The notes: generated by a model from the sequence alone, not told the origin. Shown: positions 45,071 through 56,533, counted from the stretch's first letter. The stretch: DNA of 64,000 nt from Symbiodinium microadriaticum (GCA_001939145.1 LSRX01000067.1:565196-629195), one strand, 5' to 3'. Translations and numbers: made by a program.

Positions 45071-46131
45071 GCAAAGGACTCCCGGTACTGTCAACCCCAT
45101 GCAGTTCGGTGGTGGTAGGTCTTCAGCCGCTTAGGTCCAGGCTTGAGAAGTCGATCAGCAAAGACGACACTCTCCAAAAACATGCGAAGTAGATTGCCGC
45201 CCTGGAGGATCTGGGATCTGGGTTCTACACTCCATCAAGCTCAGAGGCTCGAAGCATGTGCCTTGGATCTGAACCGTCGCAGTGTCAGTCGCGAGAGACG
45301 AGATTTCACTGCAGCGCACTTGCAAGAGAGAGCACAGCGACCTTATGAAAGCACCTGTCCCCAGAATGCCCTCCACTCTTCCAACTCCCTTACTGAAATA
45401 CCTATACGACTGGGGAGTATGAGACTCCTTTAAGGGACGCCTGTGGCGTGTCCGCCCAAGCCCCAAGCAAAGGACAGGGCTTCTGGCCGAGATGGCGGCG
45501 TTCGACTCGCACGTCCAATCCGCCACCGGCACCATTCAAGGAGGCACTGAACCCTTAAGAAACCTTACCTACCCAAAATTTCGAAACCCCATGAAACTTG
45601 TTTGTAACTCCTACTATTACTAAGTCCCTGAACTGTCCAAATAGCCCTAAACCCTAAACCTCCAAATAGGCAAGATCCCGACTTCTGGGGCTGGACCTCC
45701 TGCGGACCTTTGTGGCTGTGTGGTCACCCCGCCTGCACACCCAGGCAAGCCCCTGCGGCTGGGTTGCGCTTCAGTAACACATATATATATATATATATAT
45801 ATATAGATTTATGTGCTTATATACTCAGACTTGTGTGTTTATTAGTTTAAGCATATATGCATGTATGTATATGCGTTTCTATTCAGGTCTGCAGTTGTTT
45901 TCCTAAGCATATGGCTCTGTCTTCGGACCTCAGACTTAAAGATCAAGAAGAGCCCAGGCAGAGGGGAGGCATGACGGAGCTGAGCGGCGGACCGAGGCTT
46001 CACGTCGGATAGCGGCGCGCGCTGTCCAAAAAGGGGTCTCCCTCGGTCCTTCTCTCTCGGACCCTATGTTTAAGTATGGGCATACTGCGCACACACACAC
46101 ATCTATATATATATATATATAGGTATGTATG

Positions 46132-46162
<31 letters not shown>

Positions 46163-46609
46163 ACATATGTATTCATATCTATATATATATATATACTACA
46201 CATACTTGCAAGCTCATGTACTTGTTGGTTTATGTATATGCCTGAGTATTTGGATACTTATACATTTATAGTAGCTCATTGTGAATCATTATTGTTCCTG
46301 TTACCACGGCTACGATTACAACGACTGTTGTTACGATTGTTGTTGTTGTATTATAGGACTCGAAGTGTAAAATCGTTGAGCGTTCTGGCCCCCACTTCGC
46401 CCAGAAGCTTGCAGCCAACCCCTAAACCACAAAACCCTAATCCCAAGAAGCCCTAAACCCCCCAACGCTAAACCCCGAACCCCGAAACCTGCATCAACGA
46501 CCCTAAACCCCTGAACGGTTCAAAACGGTAAACCCCGAACCCCTAAACCTTAAACTTCCAAACCCCTACAGTAAGGCCCAAACCCTATCATTTTATCATT
46601 GGGACACAG
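45071..46609. other. no gene recognised; microsatellites
   Basis: TA arrays at 45780-45806 and 46084-46200, and telomere-like CCCTAAA text at about 46428-46590. The 5' end of the calpain gene probably lies here but could not be found. Confidence 0.4.
46428..46590. repeat. telomere-like CCCTAAA island
   Basis: Many CCCTAAACCCC and AACCCTAA words with substitutions, on the opposite register to TTTAGGG. Confidence 0.7.
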
Positions 46610-49600
46610 GACCGCCGAGCTTCAGGCCATCCACCAAGCTTTCCAGAAGGACAAGCGGAGCTATTGCGACGAGTCCTTCCCTCCAACAAAACAGGGCCTG
46701 GCACTCAGGGTTTAGGGTCGAGGGTTTAGGGTGTAGAGGGTCACTTCGAAGTTGCTTTGGGGTGGTTGTCTACCTGAAACTGCAGGGCAAAGGACATTCT
46801 GAGAGAAAGTGAGCTCGAGCGTTGCTTCGAGTGGACCTCTAAACATTGCAAGCTGAGGGCGCGTCTCGAGGTGGTGCAGGCCCGGGAAGCCAAGCTCCTC
46901 TTGTATGGAAGGTCGCTCATCAGACGAGAATGAAGTCGCTGAAAGCACGAACGGTTCCGCTGCTTATTGCTCTCGCGCGTGATCCCCGGAGGCCTCACGA
47001 AATCGGTGCCCACGACGACCGCATCCTTTGGCGTCGCGAGGACACTCATTGCGTAGCCCTAAATCGGACAGGACCCGAAACATCTTGAAGTCTCAAGACA
47101 CGCCGAAGCCTCAACCTCCCTGCGATCCCTTGTGAGCCCCTAGTCAAATTTTTAATGCAGGACTGGCAGCTCTTCCGTGGCACTCCCAGCGCCGATGACG
47201 TCCAGCAGGGCGAGTCCGCTGCCCAGAGTTAAGGGGCTTTAGAGCTCGGCGCCCCGAAGCCCTAATACCTACCCTCGTGTTTGATGACTGCTACAACTGC
47301 TGCAACTGTCCCCTTTACATTCCTTTCTCATTGCTACAAAGTCACAGTCGTCTTCCGCAGAGGTCTTCTCCCCCCGTCAGTCCCCATCAAGGTCCGATAC
47401 AAAACCCTCCCCCCCAAGGTTTGCCAGAAATATTCCCTAAGTCCCCCTACCAAACCCCAACCCGAAGACCTGATCAAGTCTCCAAGCATCCCAGGTTAGG
47501 AGCGCCTCCTCCACCCTATACAAAACACCCAAGCTCCCCAGGGTTGAAGGCCTTGTTGGCCCTGAATGACTTTTATAAACACGTGCGTATGTGTATGTAT
47601 ATATATATATATACACACATGCGTACATAGATAGATAGATAATTCGATACATAGGTACATAGATAGATACCCAGGTTGGGAGACTGCTGGTTCCTCTCTT
47701 CGCTGGCTGCCATGGCCGAGTTTCAGGGCGGAAGGCTGGTGCAGAGGCCATCGGACACGGTGGAAGTTCTCCCTGGACCTAGAGCCCAAGCGCTCCGAAG
47801 CCCTAAACCTAAAGCCCCAAACCCCAAAGCAGCCAACCCACAAATACCCCCTAAGCCCAAATGCTTAAATCCTGAAACCCTTGAACCTACGTAAATTACG
47901 CTTAAATCCTGAAACCCCAAACCCGAAACCCCAAACCCCTAAATCCTGAAACCCTTTTTCTGTAATCCCATGACTGAGAACCCGAAACCCGCATGATGAA
48001 TTCCGAAACCCCTAAACCTTAACAACCTAACACCCTGAACCCTTGAACCCTGAAACCCTAAAACCCTGAACTCTAAAACCCTTAACCCGGAACCCTAAAC
48101 CCTTGAACCCTGAAACCCTAAGCCCTAAAGCCCAAACCCCATGACTGAGAGCAGGCTGCTCCCCGATCAGCGTCAGTTCAGTCGAGCTGGGGCCTGGCAC
48201 ACAGAGCCGGGCGGCGATCTTCCCTGAGATTCCAAGTACCCAGAAATCATAGTACTGATAGTCGGGGTGATCCTAGCAAGAAGAATAAGCATAGAAATAG
48301 TCACATAAGAATCAACATGGCAATCAAAGTAATAGTAGTAGTAATAATAGTAATAATGGTTATAATAGTTGCAATAATAGCAATAGTAGCAGTAACTCAA
48401 GTTATTGCACTGTCCCAACCAAAACCTAAATAACTACTGCCTGAAGCCCAAGTACCGAACTATAGGGTCCTTTGGACTCTTAGGGTTTGTGCTTCATGTT
48501 AGGTGTCCCTGTTTCCCTGAGTGTCCTAGAGGGGTAGTTTGAGGATGTCGGACCATGGCTTTCAGAATCAGGTTTCTTGGTTTTGTTGGGTTTAGGGTTT
48601 AGGGTTTTAAATTTGGAGCTCCATGACCCTGCAAAGCTTAAAGCAGTGGACACTGGAGCAGAATAGCTCCCTCCTCTCTGTTACGCCTAAGATCCGCCCA
48701 TACGGCCTCCACTGTAGGCCTACCTGGTGCGATTCTGGCTTGGTGGCCGCTGGCGGGATGTACCAACCTCGGATAGCATGCTGGTCTCCACACACATCGA
48801 AGTATTTTGTCAGCTTGAATTGCAAGCAGGCAGCGTTCAGTTGTCAGTCTATGTTCAGTTACTCCATAGCCGAACAAAGCGCAATAAGGGCTGCTTGCTT
48901 GGTCACTTGGCCTCTGTATATAGGTCATTGTCGACGACCGCCTGCCATGCATCGGCAATGGTTTGGGGACGTGCCCTGCCGCGCCGGACATGAATCGCTT
49001 CAAGATGCCAGAGACATGTCGATGCGAGCTCTCACCTTTGAAGTGGTTTATGGGTTGTATATGGTCGTATGTAAGCCTCCACCACCCTGAACCCTCGGGT
49101 ATGGTTCTTGCCGACAGGTACACGCAGCTGGCGTATTGCGCCACACGGAAATGTACGCCACCCCGGAAGGGTTGACCTCAAAATTCAGCTTCCTCGGTAG
49201 CTTTTGTGTGGAAGAAGTAGCTCCTGCATAAAGATTTTCTTGTGTAGGGTGTTGGGCTCTATATACGTATATATGCTTATGTATTAAGTTTGAACTCATT
49301 GTGAATATTGTCATGGACATCCTAGTACATACAGAGAAAAGACAGGATCGCCCCAGGTCAATTATGGGCCAGCATCATCGAAAAGGGCTTCGCGAAAGCC
49401 TGCGGCTCCTACGAGGCCCCATCAGCCCTCGCATGCAGCGGACACAAGGGAGTGTGCAATGATATGTCGAAAGCTTATGGAGACGACAGCCATGACGTGG
49501 AGCTCAAAGTTGGAGACTTTCTGTAAGATATGTACTATGCGGTCTGTAGGAAAAAGTTCTATAGAGCCCTATTTATAACCCCGATGAAAAGGTACCCCTG

Positions 49601-51442
49601 GGTGAAAAGCCCCAACAAATCCACCGACCAGGCGTTGGCTGGCGGGGAGGCCGAGGTGGCCACAACCCAGTGGCCATTGCAAGCCCTGGGAGTCTCCACT
49701 TCTGAAGTCTGTTAAACGAAGCCTGCAAGTCTGCAGTTCAGAGAGAGAAATATCGAGAGTCAGCTTTCCGATTTCCGGAGAGCAGCCCCAGATCCGCCTG
49801 CAGGAAGCGCTGACGGTCCTCACCGGCTGGCCCTGCGAAGCCATCCAGTTCGAAAAAGAGGCTACCAGCAAATCTCTAGTGTAGCCCTTTTTCAAGCAAA
49901 CCCTCAGGACTCAGTGAGTAAGTAGTTGAGGTAGGACGGCTGGTCGGCCGAAGATGGCCGAAGCATGTCCTAAAACGTGATGTAAGGCGACGGTGCTTCG
50001 AGCGACACGAAGCAAGCTAGACTACTGCGCGATCGATCTAATGTTAAAGCCAGGAGTTTGATGCCGACATCCTTTGGGCAACGGTCTGCACCTCCAGAGA
50101 TGCTTCTCGCCGGCAGCATTGGTAGCCGCGGATATGCTCTGCAGAATCAGTCAGGGCAGTAGCACGCTTCAAACATGAAGGTTGCTGCACGCACTGTCCA
50201 GCATCTTATCGACTCATGTTGCATATACATATGTATATCGTTATTGAGCAGATAAACGCGAGCCCAGACACCAGCTGCAGGCGAAGTTCCTCATGACGGT
50301 GTCTACACGGTCCAACAAGTCTCGAAGCGAGGAGGCGCTTGGAACTTTATAGAATTTTAGAACGCTGAAGGCTTGTCCCGACATTTATATTTCCAGTGCA
50401 TGTAGGAACTCGAAGGTCCATGGCTCTTGCTGCAGTGGGTGGCAGACTGCAGTAGGAGTGCTGCTTGAGCGGTTGGCAGGATATTCGTGCAGCCGGGCTC
50501 GTCCCGAACCATGCATACTCTCTCATCGACGCGCGGGCCTTGAATTGACTTGCGCCTGCCTGGTCTTCAGTTTTGGCAAGGGTGCTTTTTTTGTTGCTGA
50601 TCTAGGATGCCATAGATGCTTTCTGTCGCCTGTAAGTATCAGGTTTTCGACGTACAGGACAGTCGCCGGTGGCCTAGTGGCCTATAGCCGATCGGCCGCT
50701 GATGGCAGTCTGTTTGTGCGCACGGGATCAGACTGACGACCTGTCGGTGCCCGGTGCAGCAAGAAGGCACCATTGTGATGCGGTGTCACCACCAGTTGCC
50801 AACCAATCCTCAGGTGGGGACAGGCTGCGCCTGCTCAAGATCCGAAATCCGCATGCCAAGGCGGCCTTTCTACAGTCGTCTCCATTCTACAGCTCATTTT
50901 CAGTCCACGCACGATGTACCAAGCTGGCATGACCAGGATCGATGGCGCGGTAGCTGGTCCGAGACGAGTGCCTTGGTAAGCATATGTATGTTTCAAGCAG
51001 GCCACAGAATTGCAAAACGTATGCCTTGTCGGCCTTGTCCCACACTTCCTGGCAGGATAGTTGAGGAAACCAAACCCCGAGACACCATTGTCCAAACGAA
51101 ACCCGAATGTGTTGCACCCGCCATCTTCCGCACAGCAAGTCTGCTGTGCTCCCAGATCGATTGACCATGCTTCGGCTAAGGCCACTTGTGGACGCCACAG
51201 CTTCGTGAACAGCTGGGCTGCCAGAAAGCCACTCAGGCTTGCAGTGTGCTCCCGGAAAGCAATCCAGATTCCGACGCTGTGGCCGTCTGATTGATCACGA
51301 CCTCAACAAGCATAGGCTTAGGCTTGTATGTATTCTTCATCTGTTTCGTCATGGGCTGCCAGGATATCTTCGTTCGGCATGGGCATGTGAATCTTCGGCA
51401 GGCTGGCATGTTCTTCATGTGCTTTGGCGACTTCTTGAGATG
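46610..51442 (+). CDS. calpain-type cysteine protease (C2), gene span
   Basis: At least 13 exons: 46610-about 46694 (FQKDKRSYCDESFPP), 47161-47213 (DWQLFRG..SADDVQQGE), 47675-about 47746 (LGDCWFLSSLAAMAEF, active-site Cys), 48718-48759 (AYLVRFWLGGRWRD), 48924-48960 (VIVDDRLPCIGN), 49357-49415 (QLWASIIEKGFAKACGSYE), 49632-49655 (ALAGGEAE, 24 nt), 49804-49860 (EALTVLTGWPCEAI), 50054-about 50105 (FDADILWATVCTSRDA), 50493-about 50537 (GLVPNHAYSLIDAR, active-site His), 50814-50860 (RLRLLKIRNPHAK, active-site Asn), 50937-50975 (DRWRGSWSETSAL), 51402-51442 (AGMFFMCFGDFLR). The order and motifs follow the calpain core from the N-terminal subdomain to the FWM..DF segment. The catalytic triad is complete. 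Odd points are His for the usual Trp-Gly in RNPWG and Phe for Trp in FWM. Whether domain III or EF-hands follow is unknown. Calpains are Ca2+-regulated cytosolic proteases. Confidence 0.9.
47161..47213 (+). CDS. calpain exon before the active-site Cys
   Basis: Ends in codon fragment GA before GT at 47214; the next exon starts G TTG GGA, giving the calpain consensus QGELGDCWF across the intron. Confidence 0.88.
47586..47670. repeat. TA and GATA microsatellite
   Basis: TA, CA and GATA/CATA units directly upstream of the acceptor for the catalytic-Cys exon. Confidence 0.9.
47675..47746 (+). CDS. calpain exon: catalytic Cys
   Basis: LGDCWFLSSLAAMAEFQGGR then LVQ. The 3' end is approximate; one small exon (the G.Y lead-in) is probably missing before 48718. 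Confidence 0.9.
47800..48145. repeat. telomere-like CCCTAAA/CCCTGAAA array
   Basis: More than 300 bp dominated by AACCCTAAA, AACCCTGAAACCC and AAACCCC words, inside a calpain intron. The longest such array in the window. Confidence 0.85.
48300..48400. repeat. AGT/AAT trinucleotide repeat
   Basis: Imperfect AATAGTAGTAGTAATAAT array in a calpain intron. Confidence 0.85.
48718..48759 (+). CDS. calpain exon: AYLVRFWLGGRWRD
   Basis: Joins to VIVDDRLP in the next exon to give the core motif Y.VR....G.W..V.VDD.LP. GT donor, AG|GT acceptor. Confidence 0.85.
48924..48960 (+). CDS. calpain exon: VIVDDRLPC
   Basis: Thirty-seven bases between TATAG and GT. Encodes VIVDDRLPCIGN with a split Gly codon. 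Confidence 0.88.
49357..49415 (+). CDS. calpain exon: LWASIIEKGFAKACGSYE
   Basis: Matches LW..LLEKAYAK..GSYE of calpains. GC donor; the next acceptor gives ALAGG in frame. Confidence 0.92.
49632..49655 (+). CDS. calpain 24-nt microexon: ALAGGEAE
   Basis: Eight codons between CCAG and GTGG. Joined to its neighbours it gives GSYEALAGG.AEEALTVLTG. Confidence 0.8.
49804..49860 (+). CDS. calpain exon: EALTVLTGWPCEAI
   Basis: Matches the EAL.DLTG.P.E.. segment. GC donor (GAG|GCTACC). Confidence 0.9.
50054..50105 (+). CDS. calpain exon: LWATVCTSRDA
   Basis: EFDADILWATVCTSRDA resembles the LW..L......F segment before the active-site His. The 3' end is approximate. Confidence 0.75.
50493..50537 (+). 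CDS. calpain exon: catalytic His
   Basis: GLVPNHAYSLIDARA contains the G.....HAYS..D motif with the active-site histidine. The 3' end is approximate. Confidence 0.88.
50814..50860 (+). CDS. calpain exon: catalytic Asn
   Basis: GDRLRLLKIRNPHAK matches LRL...RNPWG, with the active-site Asn; the Trp-Gly pair is replaced by His-Ala. GC donor. Confidence 0.88.
50937..50975 (+). CDS. calpain exon: RWRGSWSETSAL
   Basis: Matches EW.G.WSD.S..W after RNPWG. Followed by GTAAGC. Confidence 0.88.
51402..51442 (+). CDS. calpain exon: AGMFFMCFGDFLR
   Basis: Matches DG.FWM...DF...F. Ends before a GC donor. This is the last calpain segment I recognise. Confidence 0.75.
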
Positions 51443-51668
51443 GCCCGGGCCTCTGCTTGATGTGGTCGCCGTAGCGGTAGCGTTCGCTATGTGTGATGCA
51501 ACAGCATTAAGAGAAGCAACATGCCTGAGAAGGCAGCTGGTAAGTCGCGCATGCTATCAGCAGCCAGTCTGTCATCTGCCATGTCCTTTGGGGTCGTCGA
51601 TCTCGACGCGCCTGTGCCAATCCAAAGCTGTTTGCTATCTGGGTTCCTGTCTCTTGGAACCAGCATGA

Positions 51669-53036
51669 ATGCAGTCCAAGGTTTTGCTAGGAGCATTGTC
51701 ATTGGTTCGACAGCCACGCCTGAAGCTTCAACCGTCCTCCGTGTTGTTGAACAGAACGTGGACACGTGGGCTGTCCACGAGCAAGTTCAACGGCGTGTAT
51801 TGGGATACACGATCTCAGAAGTTTCGGGCGCGTGTGAGCTTTGAGGGTAAAATGCATTCTGCCGGCGGTTATCAGTCCGAAGTTCAGGCAGCACATGCGT
51901 ATGATGAGCGGTTGCGGAAGCTATGTCCTGGTCCTCGTCGGTTGAAGAAATCCCTCAACTTTCCTTCACAGGCAGAGGCCCTTTTCAATGAAAGCGCACT
52001 GGAAGCTCGATCTCGTGCCCTTGCGGCACATCATGCTGGTGCGAAGAATGCCGAAGCTGAATCTCTCCATCGTTTGCAGAGGCTGTTCCGGTCTTCACCT
52101 CAAGCAAAGGACTACGAAATCATCGTTGTTGCAGGCTCCTCTCGTATTGATGCACTTTTCCGGCCCAAGGTGTCCTGTCTTGGTGGTCTCTGTCTTCAAA
52201 TCAAGTCCGCAGCTTCCCGGGGCGGAGATAAACGCACATATTTCTTCCAGCACTTGCAGGGATACGGTGGGATGCTGTTGCTCCTGATTCCCCGCGATCT
52301 TGAGCACGACGTGATTTGGGCCATTCCGGGGAGCTCGTGCACATTCAGGAGCGCCGTGGTGACCTTAGGCCGAAGCCGAGATAAGTCGTGGCGCGTTGAG
52401 GACATCGGTCATACCTTGGAGCGCTGCTTCTGGCAAGAAGACGCTTTTCCTCACTGTACACCCGGCGATGCCCACCTCCAGTGTGGCAGTGCCAGCCACA
52501 GAATGGAAGAGCAGGCCCACCAACTGATGGCCAAGGTCCTCACATGCGCCAAGCTGCGTTTGCGAAAATATGAATCTTTGTCAATGCACGTGGTCGATTC
52601 TGTGCTCAGTATGAACAACACCGAATGGTACGTGCAAGAGAAGGCCTCCAGTTCTCAAAAAACCGAAGGCGGGCACAAATACGCGATAAATCTCTTCAGA
52701 CACGGAGGCGCTTTGGGTCGAGTTGCCTACGGTCAACATGATTTTGACCTGCTTCTGGCTGCCATTATGGATGATGGGATGCTCCTGGGCATGTTTGTTT
52801 TTCCAACCTGCGTATTAGCAGCCAGGGCACTAGTGGGACACAAGCCGGCGTCAATCGTGCTGTACCCGCCGTGGAGCCAACCTGTGAGTTTGGCTTGCAA
52901 AGTCCGAAACTCTTGGCAGTTGGAACACTTTGTGGATCTGCGAGAATGGCATGGCCGACCCAGGCTTCCTCGTGTAGCACACAAGAGGTTGCTCGAGGTA
53001 TTAGGCAGGCTTCGATGCCACAAACCGAGCATGTGA
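51669..53036 (+). CDS. AP2-domain protein with two D...QxK modules (candidate nuclease)
   Basis: An intronless 455-residue frame from ATG 51669 to TGA. Residues 1-38 are Arg/Leu-rich, without acidic residues, and could be a targeting peptide. Residues 39-99 form an AP2/ERF-type DNA-binding domain: NGVYWDTRSQKFRARV, AGGYQSEVQAAHAYDERL and LNFPS. Two similar modules follow. The first has D161 (SSRIDALF) and CLQIKSAAS (Q177, K179), then GGMLLLLIP. The second has D310 (VVDSVL) and YVQEKASSS (Q323, K325), then FDLLLAAI and LLGMFVFP. The order Asp, strand, QxK, helix resembles a PD-(D/E)xK nuclease core with Gln in place of the acid. Combination with AP2 would suit a sequence-specific endonuclease, as AP2 domains occur in some homing endonucleases. 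Function is inference. It starts 227 bp after the last recognised calpain exon; whether it sits in a calpain intron is open. Confidence 0.78.
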   Translation: MQSKVLLGALSLVRQPRLKLQPSSVLLNRTWTRGLSTSKFNGVYWDTRSQKFRARVSFEGKMHSAGGYQSEVQAAHAYDERLRKLCPGPRRLKKSLNFPSQAEALFNESALEARSRALAAHHAGAKNAEAESLHRLQRLFRSSPQAKDYEIIVVAGSSRIDALFRPKVSCLGGLCLQIKSAASRGGDKRTYFFQHLQGYGGMLLLLIPRDLEHDVIWAIPGSSCTFRSAVVTLGRSRDKSWRVEDIGHTLERCFWQEDAFPHCTPGDAHLQCGSASHRMEEQAHQLMAKVLTCAKLRLRKYESLSMHVVDSVLSMNNTEWYVQEKASSSQKTEGGHKYAINLFRHGGALGRVAYGQHDFDLLLAAIMDDGMLLGMFVFPTCVLAARALVGHKPASIVLYPPWSQPVSLACKVRNSWQLEHFVDLREWHGRPRLPRVAHKRLLEVLGRLRCHKPSM

Positions 53037-55145
53037 ACAAACAATGAAACTCTACAGGAAGCGTTGCCATGACCATGTGCAGAATGTTCAGGGAAGGTTT
53101 GCTATGCAGACATAAAGGGCAGCTGCGGGCCACTTCGCTTGCAGAATCCAGGGTAAGGTTTGTTTGAGAGACCTGGGGAGGTTTGTGGTCCTGCTCACAT
53201 CCGTATCTCTGCACTGGACAAACTCACAGAGTGCTTGTAGTCGAAGTTTTTTGCGAAGGCAACACATTTTATCCTACTGAGACTGTCCTTCCCTGACCCC
53301 TCGAAGGTTCGAGCGCTGCACGATCTGCAAAGTGCGAAGTGACGGCTGGCACAAGGCACCCAGATTGGCTCAGCGCACTGAAAGCAGCCTCCTGAACCCT
53401 ATCAATAAACTCTGGCTTCAGGTTCGCATGCCAACGGAACTGCCTGGCAGCTTGGTCATGCCCAGCTCAGGCCGGTTCTATCGTTGGTGCTGCCTGTGTG
53501 GGTTTGAGTTGTTGTGCCGCCAGAACCGGCAATGTGCACATCGCATCTCCGTTGGTTCAGTTAGGATGTTGCTGCTTGGGGGAAGTTCGTCGCCTCAGGC
53601 TGGCTCCTCACTGTTTCCGCGACTTGGCTCTCCAACATGGACAGATCATGTGTTGCATCAGGCATTGGCGTCTCATCGCCGCGAAGATTCCGTTTCAAAA
53701 TATTGTTCAGCAGACATCTCCTCAATGTTGAACGGTGCGGCGTCTAGGACACATCACTGTCTATGAGTAGAAGTGAGGCCGATGTTTGTTGTTGAGTCTT
53801 TCAGCCGCTCCCTGCAAAACCCAGGAGACCACGGAATGTGCTGCCCTTGGTCCGTCGGAAGTGCATTAAGTGGGAGCAACCCGTGGTTTTACATACTGTT
53901 GAGCCCTAAAGTTAAGCTAGGGGCTTGAATATTTAATCGACATGCTGCAACATGTGCCCCGAATCCCGGTTCCAACTACTGAGGCGCTTACGTAAGCCTT
54001 GGGCAGTCTACTCAGGCAGAGCGCACTCAAGCTCCCTGGCCTCCAGGCTGCTTGACCGTCGCACAGCCACAGGATCGCGCCAAACCTGGACCATTGCTGC
54101 GGTCTCAGAAGGTCGATCACAAAGAGAGCAGCGGTGCAAATGCTGGGGCACAATCCAAATAGTGAATGGCTTCACCAGGAACAAGTCGTTTCGAGCAAGT
54201 TTTTGCATGACAGCTCACCGTGGCCATAGCTGCTGTGGCGACGACACCTCATGAAAAAAAAAAAATATATATATATGCATATATATATATATATATAAAA
54301 TGTATATATATATATATATACTATACATAACACATATACACACACATATGGCCCTATATGGCTGCGACCTGCAGTCCACTGCACCGTGCCCAGGTTCCGA
54401 TCATTTAGCTTGGGCCCGATCGTCGTGGCTGGATTCGTCTTGGTTGGCACCCAAGCTCCAGACACCTTGATTTGTCAATGTTGCTCCACTCCCTGCTGCT
54501 CAGTATTTGCTACTTATTGGTTTTGCATTTGCTGCGCATCCGCTGTGTCGCCTCGAAATGTCATTGTTGATGGTGAGCCGCAGCACCGCCATACTTCTGT
54601 TGTCTCACCTGGGCTATGGTCACGGGAACAACCACAGGAGCATCTCGGGCCTGAGAGATTTGATCTGACTTGTTCTCTGCCCTTGTTGGCCACGATCATC
54701 AGTATTGGTCGATGTACCATGCAGCAGGCAGCTGCCTTTCTAGTGGCTTGATGTTCCTTAGAGTGAATTCCAGGCATACCTAAGTCAAAGAGGGATCATC
54801 CTCAGGAGTCAAGTTTCGATAGTACTGCGCTGAGGCTATGGGGAGAGAGTGTGAGAGAGATGCACTCCATGGACCATAGAATTTGGCGTTTGGCATGAAG
54901 CCATTGGGCCAAGGCCGTCTAAGCTTCGTATCTTCTCTTTCAGGTCGAGGCTTCAAGTCCGCAGAAGCTCAGCGTGGCTGCAGCCAGGACCTGAGGTCAG
55001 CCCAGGAACGGGGCAAAGTTGAGATTCCAGGTCAGCCACTGCAATGATCTATGTTTTGCTTAGGAAGATATACACCCTAAACCCTGAAATCTAAGCCTTA
55101 AACTTCCTTAAGCCCTAAACTTGAATTTGGAGCTGAAGGGCCAAG
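53037..55145. other. no gene recognised
   Basis: Long open frames at 53332-53766 and 54386-54751 have no family features. A TA/CA microsatellite lies at 54253-54350. Later calpain exons, if any, could be hidden here. Confidence 0.35.
54253..54350. repeat. A-run, TA and CA microsatellite
   Basis: A run of A followed by TA arrays and CACATA repeats. Confidence 0.9.
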
Positions 55146-55235
55146 ATATTTTGATCTTGGAGAACGCCCCCGAGGTCGGCCACCCTCGCTCCCGGGCTGT
55201 GGTAGCAGCCGACTGCTGGCTGAAGCCAGGCTTCT
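55146..55235 (+). CDS. unassigned exon candidate
   Basis: The frame reads ILILENAPEVGHPRSRAVVA then ADCWLKPGFW. A second patch at about 55401-55500 reads LSLHENTVMPVAGSRDASPE then DFKEALSAV. Both are protein-like with no family match; a telomere-like island at 55075-55125 lies just before. Confidence 0.3.
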
Positions 55236-55551
55236 GGGCTTGTGCATTTTGCTGAGACGGTTCGTGGCTATGTGGGAAGAGGGGGGATCCGAATGTAGGA
55301 TTTATGTATTCTTCCGGAAGTGCTGTATGATGGGCTGAAATTGCCATGTCACGCCCATGGAGGCAAAGTCGTTTTTACTCCTTTGAGGCGTTTCCTACTT
55401 CCTGCTGCCCCTGAGCCTCCACGAGAACACGGTCATGCCGGTGGCCGGCTCCCGAGATGCGAGCCCTGAGGATTTCAAAGAAGCTTTGAGTGCAGTGCTT
55501 GTAGTGTGGCAGTGCATCCTAGTAATCAAGGGCTGTATACAGTGTATGTAG

Positions 55552-55700
55552 GTATGCATGCATGCATGCATGCATGTATGTGTGTGTGTGTGTATGTATG
55601 CATGCATGGATGCATGGATGTATGTATGTGTGCATGTATGTATGTATGTATGTATGTATGTATGTATGTATGTATGTGTGTGTATATCTATATATATAGA
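55552..55700. repeat. CATG, TG and TGTA microsatellite
   Basis: Array of CATG, TGTG and TATG units. Confidence 0.95.
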
Positions 55701-55735
55701 AGTATGTGTATGCTAATATACACGTCTCAGTCATT

Positions 55736-56533
55736 CAACCAATCAAGTAATGGTTTGATTTACACACATGCATGTATGCATATTGTGTATGAGCCTGCGT
55801 CATCTCATCGATGTAGACAGGCATGTCAGTGTTCATTCTTAGGACATGCTTCCACAGCGAGTAGTTACAGACGCGAACATGGGCCAAGTGTTTGCTATTT
55901 CAGGTCTTCTCCTGCTTCAGCCGCAAAGCAGTGCAGATCCAGGAGCACACGTTCTCGGAATCGGCACCTCGGACTCGGCTACATGTTATGTTCCGTTTCT
56001 TTCCGGTCCACATTGTGCTGCAGCACAGTCTTTTCATGCTGGTGTAACGAGACTTAGAGATATGAAGCGCTGCCACCTCAGGCCGTTCTGGCTTCCTGGG
56101 GCGCATTCATCAAGCCACTTGGCCGAAACGCCGGATTCCCCACACTATCATGGGTTTGCATGCAGAAGGCCGCGTCATGTACCGTGAACCGTACAGGTGT
56201 CAGATGCAGCGTGCAGGGTCTTTGCCAGCCACGTTCTTTGCTGTTTGTTCTTGGCGCATTTTCTGCTGGGCAAGGTCATCGGATCAATCGCCGGACAACT
56301 TCCATGGCGCAAAGCCGGGTGCCAAAGTTTGAGAACTACAGATGCTCCACTAAACTTCAAGCCGGTATGCTCTTGACTTTACTCTGGCAGCCACATTGTC
56401 AGACGGGCAGCAGTGTCGCAAAGCCTTCGTGTCTGTCTTTCGTTCGTTCCGTGAATGTGCGGAATAACTAGGTCCACTGACTTCATGTTGAGATGCTGAG
56501 CAGCTGACCTGCCACTTGGACTTCCACTCGCAG
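55736..56533. other. no gene recognised
   Basis: Open frames on + at 55846-56187 and 56160-56471 do not resemble any family known to me. Confidence 0.3.
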
